11,793 bases of DNA from Kiloniellales bacterium (lineage in GTDB: Bacteria > Pseudomonadota > Alphaproteobacteria > Kiloniellales > JAKSDN01). This document shows, piece after piece, positions 1 through 6,136 of the stretch. Position 1 is the stretch's first letter. The number at the start of each line of letters is the position of its first letter. The position numbers and the translations under genes are program-made. The notes under the pieces are model-generated. The model was not told the DNA's origin and made no database searches. It worked only from the letters and a program-made list of their open reading frames with translations. The stretch is from contig JAKSDN010000584.1 of NCBI GenBank assembly GCA_022360075.1, positions 1-11,793 on the forward strand, in the 5' to 3' direction.

Positions 1-233
1 CCCACCCCTACACCGAGGCCCTGCTCTCGGCCGTGCCGCTGCCCCAGGCGCGCCAACCGAGCGGCCGGATCGTGCTCGGCGGCGATATCCCCAGTCCCCA
101 GGCGATTCCCGCCGGCTGCCCCTTCCACCCCCGCTGCCCGCGCAAGATCGGTGCGCTCTGCGAGCAGAGCCGGCCGCCCTTGACGATGGATCGGGAGGCG
201 CGTCGCGTCTCTTGCCATCTGCACGGCCGATAA
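1..233 (+). CDS. Peptide/nickel-type ABC transporter ATP-binding protein, C-terminal end (partial)
   Basis: Only the last 76 codons are in the window; the 5' part, with the Walker and signature motifs, lies to the left. What remains is the C-terminal region typical of DppD/DppF/OppD/OppF ATPases: it opens with [12 protein letters not shown], continues through GDIPSP and GCPFHPRCP, and ends VSCHLHGR before TAA. In the family this segment (the oligo_HPY region) follows the nucleotide-binding fold of a cytoplasmic subunit that powers uptake of peptides or related solutes. Four cysteines in the pattern C-x6-C-x7-C-x16-C are visible; equivalent cysteines bind an iron-sulfur cluster in some characterised relatives. 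It converges on the idnO-like gene, with 44 bases between stop codons and no clear terminator. DppF/OppF is more likely than DppD/OppD, but the missing part is needed to decide. The substrate may be a sugar acid or peptide; this is inference from the neighbours. Confidence 0.9.
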   Translation, partial: HPYTEALLSAVPLPQARQPSGRIVLGGDIPSPQAIPAGCPFHPRCPRKIGALCEQSRPPLTMDREARRVSCHLHGR

Positions 234-277
234 GCTCGGCCGACACGCGCTCGCCGAAAATCGCTCCAGGCAGTGCC

Positions 278-1045
278 TCACAGGCTGCTGGTGATCCCGC
301 CGTCGACGTAGAGAACGTGTCCGTTGACGAAGCTCGAAGCGTCGGATGCAAGGAAGATCGCCGCACCGACCAGCTCCTCGACTTGGCCCCAGCGCCCGGC
401 CGGGGTGCGCTTGCCGAGCCAGGCGTTGAAGGCCTCGTCCTCGACCAGGGCCTTGTTGAGCGGCGTATCGAAGTAGCCGGGGCCGAGGCCGTTGACCTGG
501 ATGTTGTGCTTGCCCCAGTCGATGCACATGCCCTTGGTCAGCATCTTCACCGCACCCTTGGTGGCCGTGTAGGGCGCGATGGTCGGGCGGCCGAGCTCGC
601 TTTGCACCGAGCAGATGTTGATGATCTTGCCGCGCTTGCGTGGGATCATGTGCTGCGCGACGGCCTGGCCGACGAAGAAGACGCTGTCCAGGTTGGTCGC
701 GATCAGCTTGTGCCAGGTCTCCTCCGGGAAGTCCTCGAGCGGGGTGCGGTGCTGCATGCCGGCGTTGTTGACCAGGATGTCGATCGGGCCGATCACTTCC
801 TCGATCGCCTGCACCGCCAGGGTGACGGCGGCGCGCTCGGTGACATCGAAGGGTCGCTCGTGGACCGTGAGGCCTTCGGCCCGCAGGCCGTCGGCGGCCT
901 CGGTCAGCTTGGCCTCGTCGCGGCCGTTCAGGACGATCTCGGCGCCGGCCTGGCCCAGGCCGCGCGCCAGGGCGAGGCCGATCCCCTGGCTCGATCCGGT
1001 GACCAGCGCAAGCTTGCCGTCGAGTTTGAAGCGCTCCAGGCTCAT
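278..1045 (-). CDS. idnO: Gluconate 5-dehydrogenase-like SDR oxidoreductase
   Basis: A 255-residue classical short-chain dehydrogenase, the usual family length. It probably reduces 5-keto-D-gluconate to D-gluconate with NAD(P)H in the cytoplasm. Visible motifs are the cofactor-binding TGSSQGIG (residues 16-23), NNAG (93-96), N118, S146, and the catalytic YxxxK pair Y159 and K163, with the C-terminal VDGG (247-250). The opening FKLDGKLALVTGSSQGIG and the PYTATKGAVKMLTKGMC region are characteristic of IdnO/Ga5DH proteins. The start at 1045 was chosen because GGAG lies about 6 bases upstream and the protein then matches family length. The frame stays open further upstream, but that stretch crosses the divergent idnD start and has no SDR homology. 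It is divergent from the idnD-like gene, which fits a shared L-idonate/ketogluconate pathway. A related SDR with another sugar-acid substrate is possible. Confidence 0.9.
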   Translation of the reverse strand: MSLERFKLDGKLALVTGSSQGIGLALARGLGQAGAEIVLNGRDEAKLTEAADGLRAEGLTVHERPFDVTERAAVTLAVQAIEEVIGPIDILVNNAGMQHRTPLEDFPEETWHKLIATNLDSVFFVGQAVAQHMIPRKRGKIINICSVQSELGRPTIAPYTATKGAVKMLTKGMCIDWGKHNIQVNGLGPGYFDTPLNKALVEDEAFNAWLGKRTPAGRWGQVEELVGAAIFLASDASSFVNGHVLYVDGGITSSL

Positions 1046-1160
1046 GGGGATCTCCGTTCCATCGGTCTTGGCGCGGGAAGGCCGTGCATCCGGTGTGTGC
1101 AGGCCGGCTGGATTGGGCCATGATAGAAGACCGCGCGCCCGAGGCCAGAGGAGAGTCGCG
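1046..1160. promoter_or_regulatory. Divergent idnO/idnD intergenic region
   Basis: These 115 bases separate two divergent start codons, so both promoters should lie here or just inside the genes. A strong Shine-Dalgarno (AGAGGAGAG) sits 5 bases before the idnD ATG, and a GGAG serves idnO on the other strand. No convincing pair of -35 and -10 hexamers was found. A TGCA-N9-TGCA arrangement around 1082-1098 might be an operator, but nothing else supports it. No local regulator gene is present. The promoter role is inferred from gene layout. Confidence 0.5.
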
Positions 1161-2195
1161 ATGAAAGCCGCCGTCCTGCACGCACCCGAGGATCTGCGCA
1201 TCGAAAGCACGGAGGTCGGCGACCCCGGCCCCGGCGAGGTGCGCGTCGCGATCGCCGCCGGCGGCATCTGCGGCTCCGACCTGCACTACTACTACCATGG
1301 CGGCTTCGGCACGGTGCGCCTGAAGCAGCCGATGATCCTGGGCCACGAGGTCTCGGGCGTGGTCGAGGCCGTTGGCCCTGAAGTGACGGCGGTGATGCCG
1401 GGCACTCGCGTGGCGCTGAATCCGAGCCGGCCCTGCAAGGCCTGTCGCTACTGCCTGGCCGACATGCCCAATCACTGTCTCGACATGCGCTTCTACGGCA
1501 GCGCCATGCGCATGCCCCACGTGCAGGGCGCCTTCGCCGAGGCCTTGATCGCCGACGAGGCGCAATGCGCCCCGGTGCCGGAAAGCCTGCCGCTGACCTC
1601 GGCGGCTTTCGCCGAGCCGCTGTCAGTCGGGCTGCACGCGGTACGCCGGGCCGGTCCGATGATCGGCAAGTCGGTGCTGGTGACCGGCCAGGGCCCGATC
1701 GGCGCACTCGCCGTGGCCGCGGCGCGCGCGGCCGGGGCGACCCAGATCGTCGCGACCGACGTGGTCGATGAGCCGCTCGAAGCCTCCCGCGCCATGGGCG
1801 CCGATCTGGCGCTCAACGTCGCCAGCGATCCGGACGCGCTGGCCGCCTTCGGGGCCGACAAGGGGCAGTTCGACGTGCTGCTGGAGGCCTCGGGCAACGA
1901 AGCGGCGATCCGCGGCGCGCTCGACGTCGTGCGGCCGGGCGGCGTTCTGGTGCACATGGGGCTCGGCGGCGAGATCACGCTGCCCTTCAACACGGTCGTC
2001 GCCAAGGAGCTCGAGCTGCGCGGCACCTTCCGCTTCCACGAGGAGTTCCGCTGGGCCGTGTCGCTGATCGCCTCGGGGCGGATCGATGTCACGCCCTTGC
2101 TGACCGAGGTGATCCCGCTCGACCAGGCCGAGCGCGCCTTCGCGCTGGCGTCCGACCGGACCCGTGCCATGAAGGTTCAGCTCGCCTTCAACTGA
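1161..2195 (+). CDS. idnD: L-idonate 5-dehydrogenase-like zinc-dependent alcohol dehydrogenase
   Basis: A 344-residue medium-chain dehydrogenase/reductase that probably oxidises L-idonate to 5-keto-D-gluconate with NAD in the cytoplasm. Catalytic zinc ligands are expected at C37 (GICGSD) and H62-E63 (GHEVSG), with E152 nearby (AEPLSVGLH). The structural zinc site is complete: C92-x2-C95-x2-C98-x7-C106. The Rossmann motif GQGPIG (176-181) is followed by D200 at the end of the second strand, which favours NAD over NADP. The paired tyrosines in DLHYYYHGG and the overall pattern match IdnD better than sorbitol or threonine dehydrogenase, though those are the main alternatives. The ATG was chosen for its strong AGGAG Shine-Dalgarno 5 to 8 bases upstream and because the motifs begin at the family's normal position. 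It is divergent from the idnO-like gene, 115 bases away, and together they make a two-step redox conversion of idonate to gluconate. Confidence 0.88.
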   Translation: MKAAVLHAPEDLRIESTEVGDPGPGEVRVAIAAGGICGSDLHYYYHGGFGTVRLKQPMILGHEVSGVVEAVGPEVTAVMPGTRVALNPSRPCKACRYCLADMPNHCLDMRFYGSAMRMPHVQGAFAEALIADEAQCAPVPESLPLTSAAFAEPLSVGLHAVRRAGPMIGKSVLVTGQGPIGALAVAAARAAGATQIVATDVVDEPLEASRAMGADLALNVASDPDALAAFGADKGQFDVLLEASGNEAAIRGALDVVRPGGVLVHMGLGGEITLPFNTVVAKELELRGTFRFHEEFRWAVSLIASGRIDVTPLLTEVIPLDQAERAFALASDRTRAMKVQLAFN

Positions 2196-2580
2196 GGGCT
2201 CGTCCGAGTCGTCGCCGATTAGAGCCGAGGCCGTCCAGGCAGGCGCTTCTGCCCATTCGAGATGTGCTCTGACAGGGGATCTCGCCGCATTTCCGTGTCA
2301 GGTGAGCCTCTTCCCTAACTCTTTGAAAAACAGTTACTCCTACTGGCGATCTGGCAGGTAGAGTGGCACTTTCTCGCCGTTCGATCGCCGCCGAAGGGCA
2401 TCCGTGAAACAAATGAAACGAAGCGGGCGCCGGCCCGAAACAGGGCCGAAACCTGGGCCGCCTAGCTTAGTGATGTCGGGGGCGGAGGCGCCACGTAGGG
2501 CGTTGAAACGGGCTCTCCAGGCCCACCCACCCGCCCGCCCCCGATTTTTACTTTCACACTACCGATTTCAGGCGAAGGCA
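2196..2580. other. Non-coding region between idnD and the globin, with stem-loops
   Basis: About 385 bases with no recognisable gene. The visible structures are an inverted repeat CTGACA/TGTCAG (2269-2274 and 2296-2301) with a 21-base loop, and a compact hairpin CGGCCC-GAAACA-GGGCCG (2431-2448). The same 5' arm of the second hairpin can also pair with a second GGGCCG at 2455-2460. The frame upstream of the globin stays open back to a GTG at 2404, but its translation is rich in Arg and Pro and does not resemble globin sequence, so I treat it as leader. A TTGAAA at 2323-2328 has no matching -10. No U-rich terminator for idnD was found. The globin promoter is presumably here but cannot be placed. 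Confidence 0.4.
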
Positions 2581-3000
2581 TTGACTCGCGAGCAGATTTC
2601 CCTGGTCCAGAACAGCTTCAAGAAGGTCGCCCCGATTCAGGCGGCCGCGGCGGCCCTGTTCTACAAGCGCCTTTTCGAGCTCGACCCTTCGCTCCAAGGC
2701 ATGTTCTGCAAGGACATAACGAAGCAGGGCCACGAGCTCATGGCCATGCTGGCGACGGCCGTCCAGGGGCTGAGCGATCTCGATCGCCTGCTGCCGGTCG
2801 TGCGCGATCTCGGCATCCGCCACAAGGATTACGGCGTCGAGCCCGCCCACTACGAGACCGCTGGCGCCGCCCTGCTCTGGACCCTGGAGCAGGGCCTCGA
2901 GGGCGACTTCACCGAAGACGTGAGGCAGGCCTGGGCGACGGTCTACCAGACGCTCGCCATGGTGATGATGGCCGCCGCCAACGAGAAGAACACGGCCTAA
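2581..3000 (+). CDS. Single-domain bacterial globin (Vitreoscilla haemoglobin-like)
   Basis: A 139-residue globin of the flavohaemoglobin/single-domain type, without a reductase domain. Expected key residues are present: CD1 Phe42, distal E7 Gln49, proximal F8 His81 (GIRHKDYG), and the HYETAGAALLWTLEQGL G-helix region typical of this subgroup. It should bind haem and O2 or NO in the cytoplasm; roles in NO detoxification or oxygen supply are known for the family but cannot be separated here. The chosen start is TTG at 2581, because family members begin at exactly this LTREQ/MTPEQ position. The nearby AGGCGAAGG is a modest ribosome site. Longer in-frame starts exist (GTG 2404, ATG 2413, ATG 2473), but they add up to 59 residues of non-globin, Arg/Pro-rich sequence. 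The gene ends 2 bases before the stop of the convergent DUF1491 gene. Confidence 0.88.
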   Translation: MTREQISLVQNSFKKVAPIQAAAAALFYKRLFELDPSLQGMFCKDITKQGHELMAMLATAVQGLSDLDRLLPVVRDLGIRHKDYGVEPAHYETAGAALLWTLEQGLEGDFTEDVRQAWATVYQTLAMVMMAAANEKNTA

Positions 3001-3002
3001 GC

Positions 3003-3338
3003 TCAGAACACCTTCCCGTCGAACGGATGCCAGCCCTCGCGGTGCTCGACCTCGACCACCCAGAGGTCGGGATCGCGCTCGACCGCGCGGGCGATGTAGG
3101 CATCGGCCTCGGCTTCCGGCACCAGCGCGCCCTTGAAGGCGGCGAGCCAGCCGAGCACGCCGTCGATGTCGCGGGTCTGAGACAGGACGCGGCAGCCCTG
3201 GTCGAGCTGATTGAGCTTCAGCAGTAGCGTGCCGCCCTTGAGCTCGCCCTTGCGGGCGACGACGGCGGGCACGCCCTCGGCGTTGCACCGCCGGACATGG
3301 GCCATGACCCAGACGTCGGTCGGCAGGCGATCTTCCAC
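3003..3338 (-). CDS. DUF1491 family protein
   Basis: A 111-residue protein of unknown function. The opening region WVMAHVRRCNAEGVPAVV (from about residue 10) and the closing part DPDLWVVEVEHREG match my memory of DUF1491, a family of small proteins of about 110 residues found mainly in Alphaproteobacteria. No signal peptide, membrane segment or catalytic motif is visible. The start is GTG at 3338, supported by an AAGGA Shine-Dalgarno 6 bases upstream and by the normal family length. The stop codon lies 2 bases from the stop of the convergent globin gene. It is co-directional with the family 5 solute-binding gene, but 122 bases and a strong stem-loop lie between them, so it is probably transcribed separately. 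I cannot propose a function. Confidence 0.85.
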   Translation of the reverse strand: MEDRLPTDVWVMAHVRRCNAEGVPAVVARKGELKGGTLLLKLNQLDQGCRVLSQTRDIDGVLGWLAAFKGALVPEAEADAYIARAVERDPDLWVVEVEHREGWHPFDGKVF

Positions 3339-3396
3339 GAGCGTCCTTGTCGCCTCCGCCTAGGCACGCCGAAGGTGAGCGCCCACGAAGCCAAGG

Positions 3397-3426
3397 GCCG
3401 CCACGCCCATTGCTCGGCGTGGCGGC
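3397..3426 (-). terminator. Strong stem-loop after the family 5 solute-binding protein gene
   Basis: A perfect 11-bp inverted repeat (GCCGCCACGCC at 3397-3407, GGCGTGGCGGC at 3416-3426) with an 8-base loop begins about 35 bases after the stop codon of the minus-strand solute-binding gene. There is no U-run on either side, so it is not a textbook intrinsic terminator. It could end transcription, protect the mRNA 3' end, or separate the solute-binding gene from the DUF1491 gene. The structure is certain from sequence; the role is inferred from position. Confidence 0.5.
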
Positions 3427-3460
3427 GCCTCGGTCGCAAGCAGCCTGGCTGACGTCGCGA

Positions 3461-4978
3461 TTACTTCAGAACCTCTGTCGTCTCGAGCATGAAGCGGCCC
3501 ATCGGATTTTGGAAGAAGTCCTTCACGTGGCTGCGCGAGGCATTGCGGAAGGGGCTGTAGTAGAGCCCGAGCCAGTTGACCTCCTCCTGGGCGATGCGCT
3601 GCAGGTCGAAGTACATGCCCTTGCGCGCCTCGGGGTCGGTCTCGATGCGGGCCTGTTCGACCAGCTTGTTGACCTCGGGGTTGTTGTAGCGCGTGTAGTA
3701 GGACAGCACGTCCGCATCGGCGCCGTAGAGCACGAAGCCGGTCTTCTGGTCCGGGTCGATGACGTCGTTGGTCCAGTAGTTGGTGTTGAGGTCGTAGGTG
3801 CCCTCGACGATCGTGTCCCAGGTCTGGCCGACCTCCTGCTTGACGATGTTGACCGTCACGCCGGCCTTGCCGAGCTGATCCTGCACCAGCACCGCGACCT
3901 GCTCGTAGTTGGCGTCGCCCGCCTGCACCACGAAGTCGAGCGAGACGTCCTTGGCGCCGGCGTCGGCGAGCAGCTTCTGCGCGGCCGAAAGATCGTGGGT
4001 CCAGCGCGGGTTGTCGGGGTTGTAGTACATGCCGCCGGCCGGGATGTAGGAGTTCGCCGGCGTGCCGTAGCCGAAGGTCACGGTCTGGATGATCGCCTCG
4101 ACGTCGATGGCCTGGGCGATCGCCTGACGCACCCGCACGTCGTCGAGCGGCGGGTTGCTGTGGTTGAGCAGGATGTGGTCCATCCGGCTCGAGGGATCGA
4201 GGTGCACGTTGATGTCGGCGTTGCCATCCAGTTCGGCGATGCGGTTGAAGGGCACGAAGATCATCGCGTCCAGCTCGCCGGCCTGGAGCTTCAGGATCCG
4301 GGTGTTGTCGTTCGGGATGTACTGCCACTCGACGCCGTCGAGCTTGGGCAGACCCGCCTCCCAATAGTTCGGGTTCTTTTCCAGCACGATCTTGTCGCCG
4401 CGGCGCCACTCGACCAGGCGGAAGGCGCCGGCCCCGACCGGCTTGTCGGAGAAGCCCTCGTAGTCTCCGGTGACCGTCGCCTCGGGCAGGATCGCTGCGG
4501 CGAAGAGCGCGAGGATCGACAGGAAGGGCGTGGTCGGCTCCTTCAGCGTGAAGGTGATGGTGCGGTCGTCCGGAACCTCGATCGCGTCGATCACCGTGAA
4601 CATCGAGCCGAAGACCGAGCCCTCGCCGTCACGCAGCCGCTCGATGCTGAACTTGGCATCGCTCGTCTTGAGCGGGCTGCCGTCGCTGAAGGTGAGCCCT
4701 TCGCGCAGCGTGAAGCTATAGGTCAGGCCGTCGTCGGAGACCGTCCAGCTCTCCGCCAGGTCCGGCTCGATGCCGGTGGCCTCGCGGGTGTTGCGGACGA
4801 GCTGCGCGTTGATGTTGTTCAGCACCCAGACGTCGGCGTTCTGACTGACCAGGATGGGGTCCATGAAGACGCTGTCTTGGTCGCGGCCGATCTTGAGCAC
4901 GCCGCCGTCCGCCAAAGCCTGGCTTGTCCCGAGCGCCAGCACCAGGACGGCGCCGCAGAGTGTGCGTCCGATTGTCAT
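3461..4978 (-). CDS. ABC transporter periplasmic solute-binding protein, family 5 (DppA/OppA class)
   Basis: A 505-residue SBP_bac_5 protein that should capture peptides, opines, sugars or similar solutes in the periplasm for an ABC importer. Residues 1-23 form a Sec signal peptide ending SQALA, with no lipobox, so it is a soluble periplasmic protein. The family core AESWTVSDDGLTYSF and LREGLTFSDGSPLKTSDAKFSIERL lies at residues 75-115. Other family-typical stretches are KPVGAGAFRLVEWRRGDKI, NPNYWEAG and DVRVRQAIAQAID. I chose the ATG at 4978 rather than the one at 4984: the AGGGGA ribosome site ends right at the 4984 ATG, which is too close, but is 6 bases from 4978. No permease or ATPase is adjacent. 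The truncated DppF-type ATPase at the left edge is about 3.2 kb away and on the other strand. It may be an orphan or use that transporter. The ligand cannot be read from sequence. Confidence 0.92.
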   Translation of the reverse strand: MTIGRTLCGAVLVLALGTSQALADGGVLKIGRDQDSVFMDPILVSQNADVWVLNNINAQLVRNTREATGIEPDLAESWTVSDDGLTYSFTLREGLTFSDGSPLKTSDAKFSIERLRDGEGSVFGSMFTVIDAIEVPDDRTITFTLKEPTTPFLSILALFAAAILPEATVTGDYEGFSDKPVGAGAFRLVEWRRGDKIVLEKNPNYWEAGLPKLDGVEWQYIPNDNTRILKLQAGELDAMIFVPFNRIAELDGNADINVHLDPSSRMDHILLNHSNPPLDDVRVRQAIAQAIDVEAIIQTVTFGYGTPANSYIPAGGMYYNPDNPRWTHDLSAAQKLLADAGAKDVSLDFVVQAGDANYEQVAVLVQDQLGKAGVTVNIVKQEVGQTWDTIVEGTYDLNTNYWTNDVIDPDQKTGFVLYGADADVLSYYTRYNNPEVNKLVEQARIETDPEARKGMYFDLQRIAQEEVNWLGLYYSPFRNASRSHVKDFFQNPMGRFMLETTEVLK

Positions 4979-5060
4979 ATCCATTCCCCTGTTTCTTATT
5001 GTCCAACCATGTCCCGGCCTGCCCTTGGCGGGAGGCCGTCGCGTAAGCGATAACCCCGAA

Positions 5061-5088
5061 ATTATCCCACGATCCTGATGAGACGCAA
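5061..5088 (-). promoter_or_regulatory. Candidate sigma-70-type promoter for the family 5 solute-binding gene
   Basis: On the minus strand, TTGCGT (5083-5088) and GATAAT (5061-5066) are separated by 16 bases, inside an AT-richer patch. Transcription would begin near 5054, giving a leader of about 75 bases before the ATG at 4978. The -10 is good (5 of 6) and the -35 is moderate. The position fits, but the match alone is weak evidence. Confidence 0.35.
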
Positions 5089-5200
5089 TCGGGCGCCGGT
5101 CTTGGCTTGACTTTGAGCGTTGGAGAGCAGCCTCTCGTCTTATCGTGCGGCTCGCACGAAGACCGAGAACGGCGCGATCACAGCTCATCGACCACGGCCG

Positions 5201-5219
5201 TTTACGATTTGTTAACAAA
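5201..5219. promoter_or_regulatory. CtrA-like site overlapping a 12-bp palindrome
   Basis: TTTACGATTTGTTAAC (5201-5216) fits the CtrA consensus TTAA-N7-TTAAC with one mismatch in the first half. It agrees at 13 of 15 positions with the perfect CtrA box at 8081-8095. The right half also belongs to the perfect palindrome TTTGTTAACAAA (5208-5219), so another dimeric regulator is possible. It lies about 170 bases before the family 3 solute-binding gene and about 220 bases before the divergent family 5 gene. Either or both could be targets. Confidence 0.4.
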
Positions 5220-5389
5220 GATGAATCGCAATAGCGTGTAGCGCTGCGTCAGGTATTTCCCTGTCGCCTACGCTCAGAGAATTCGACCCCGAGTCCTGTG
5301 GGTGTCCCGCGCATTTGACGCCCCCGACTCCAAGAAGACTCGAGAAAACGCGCCCTTCGCGTAACGACTGCCCCTTGGGTAGGGTAACC

Positions 5390-6136
5390 ATGAGACGTTT
5401 CGCGACAGCTCTTCTCTTCCTCGGCCTGCTCTTCGGGCATCTCCCGGCTTCGGCCAGCAGCCTGACGGTGGTCGCCGACGAATGGCCGCCGTATTCCGGC
5501 GAAGCCTTGCCAAGCAAGGGCCTTTCGCTCGACGTGATTCGCAGCGTTCTCGAACGCGCCGGCTATCAGGTCGAGGTGGCCGTGATCCCCTGGGCCAGAA
5601 TCATGGACGGCGCGCGCAAAGGAAGCTTTGACGTCGTCGGAAGCCTCTTTCTAACCGAGAACCTCAAGCCGCATGTGACCTACAGCGAGCCTTACTACAC
5701 GACCGAGGTGAATTTCTTGCGCAGGGTGGGGGCTCGGCAGACCTTCGCGAAGCCGGACGGCCTACGCCCCTTCTCGATCGCCGTCGGCGACGGCTTCCAC
5801 CATTCGGAAGAGTTCGACTCTGCGGACTACCCGAACAAGGTCGTCGTCACGACCACGCTCCAAAGCGTGCAGATGGTCGCGCACGAACGTGTAGACCTGA
5901 CCTTGGATAGCGCGGAAGTCATTCACCACGCCTTGGAACGGGAAGATCCAAGCCTTCAGGGCATGGTCGAGTTCCTGCCCAAGCCGCTGGCGAGCAGAGG
6001 TATTCACATGGCGGTGCGCAACGACCTGCCCATGCGAGACAAGGTGATTGCGGACTTCAATCGCACGCTCGGCGAAATGAGAAAGGACGGTTCCTTCGCG
6101 GCGCTGCTCGCGAACCATTCCCTAGGCACCCAATGA
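5390..6136 (+). CDS. Periplasmic solute-binding protein, family 3 (SBP_bac_3), first gene of a sensor operon
   Basis: A 248-residue protein of the amino-acid-binding (SBP_bac_3) type. Residues 1-22 are a Sec signal peptide ending PASA, without a lipobox. The mature protein starts with SLTVVADEWPPYSG, a hallmark of the family, followed by GLSLDVIRSVLERAGY, SFDVVGS, YSEPYY and the C-terminal DGSFAALL. Length is normal for the family. The ATG at 5390 was chosen for its GGGTAGGG ribosome site and for a proper signal peptide. No transporter gene is near. Instead the stop overlaps the start of a membrane histidine kinase by 4 bases (ATGA), which suggests translational coupling. The likely role is therefore as a ligand receptor that reports to the kinase sensor domain across the inner membrane, rather than a transport component. 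The ligand, perhaps an amino acid or similar small solute, is unknown. Confidence 0.88.
   Translation: MRRFATALLFLGLLFGHLPASASSLTVVADEWPPYSGEALPSKGLSLDVIRSVLERAGYQVEVAVIPWARIMDGARKGSFDVVGSLFLTENLKPHVTYSEPYYTTEVNFLRRVGARQTFAKPDGLRPFSIAVGDGFHHSEEFDSADYPNKVVVTTTLQSVQMVAHERVDLTLDSAEVIHHALEREDPSLQGMVEFLPKPLASRGIHMAVRNDLPMRDKVIADFNRTLGEMRKDGSFAALLANHSLGTQ

Larger units (their letters stand above)
4979..5389. other. Divergent intergenic region between two solute-binding protein genes
   Basis: These 411 bases lie between the divergent family 5 and family 3 solute-binding genes. They hold a ribosome site for each gene (AGGGGA on the minus strand; a GGGTAGGG before the ATG at 5390), a candidate minus-strand promoter near 5061-5088, and an AT-rich site at 5201-5219 described separately. 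The central part is clearly more AT-rich than the flanking genes. Short open frames here have no ribosome site or recognisable protein. No RNA gene was recognised. Confidence 0.5.

Noticed and set aside
212..1123. 303-codon plus-strand open frame over idnO
   Set aside because: It is antisense to a well-supported SDR gene and has low-complexity composition with no domain.
579..1160. N-terminal extension of the idnD frame
   Set aside because: The frame is open far upstream but runs antisense through idnO. A strong ribosome site and the family start fix the ATG at 1161.
2364..2377. Sigma-54-like promoter (TGGCAC ... GC) before the globin
   Set aside because: The GG-to-GC spacing is one base short of the strict requirement and the -12 element lacks TTGC.
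3347..5053. Very long open frame (568 codons) on the plus strand
   Set aside because: It is antisense to the family 5 solute-binding gene, has no recognisable domain, and arises from GC-rich codon structure. The minus-strand protein is clearly the real one.
5212..5517. Minus-strand open frame of 101 codons upstream of the family 5 binding gene
   Set aside because: It overlaps the start and signal peptide of the plus-strand family 3 binding gene, and has no ribosome site or known domain.
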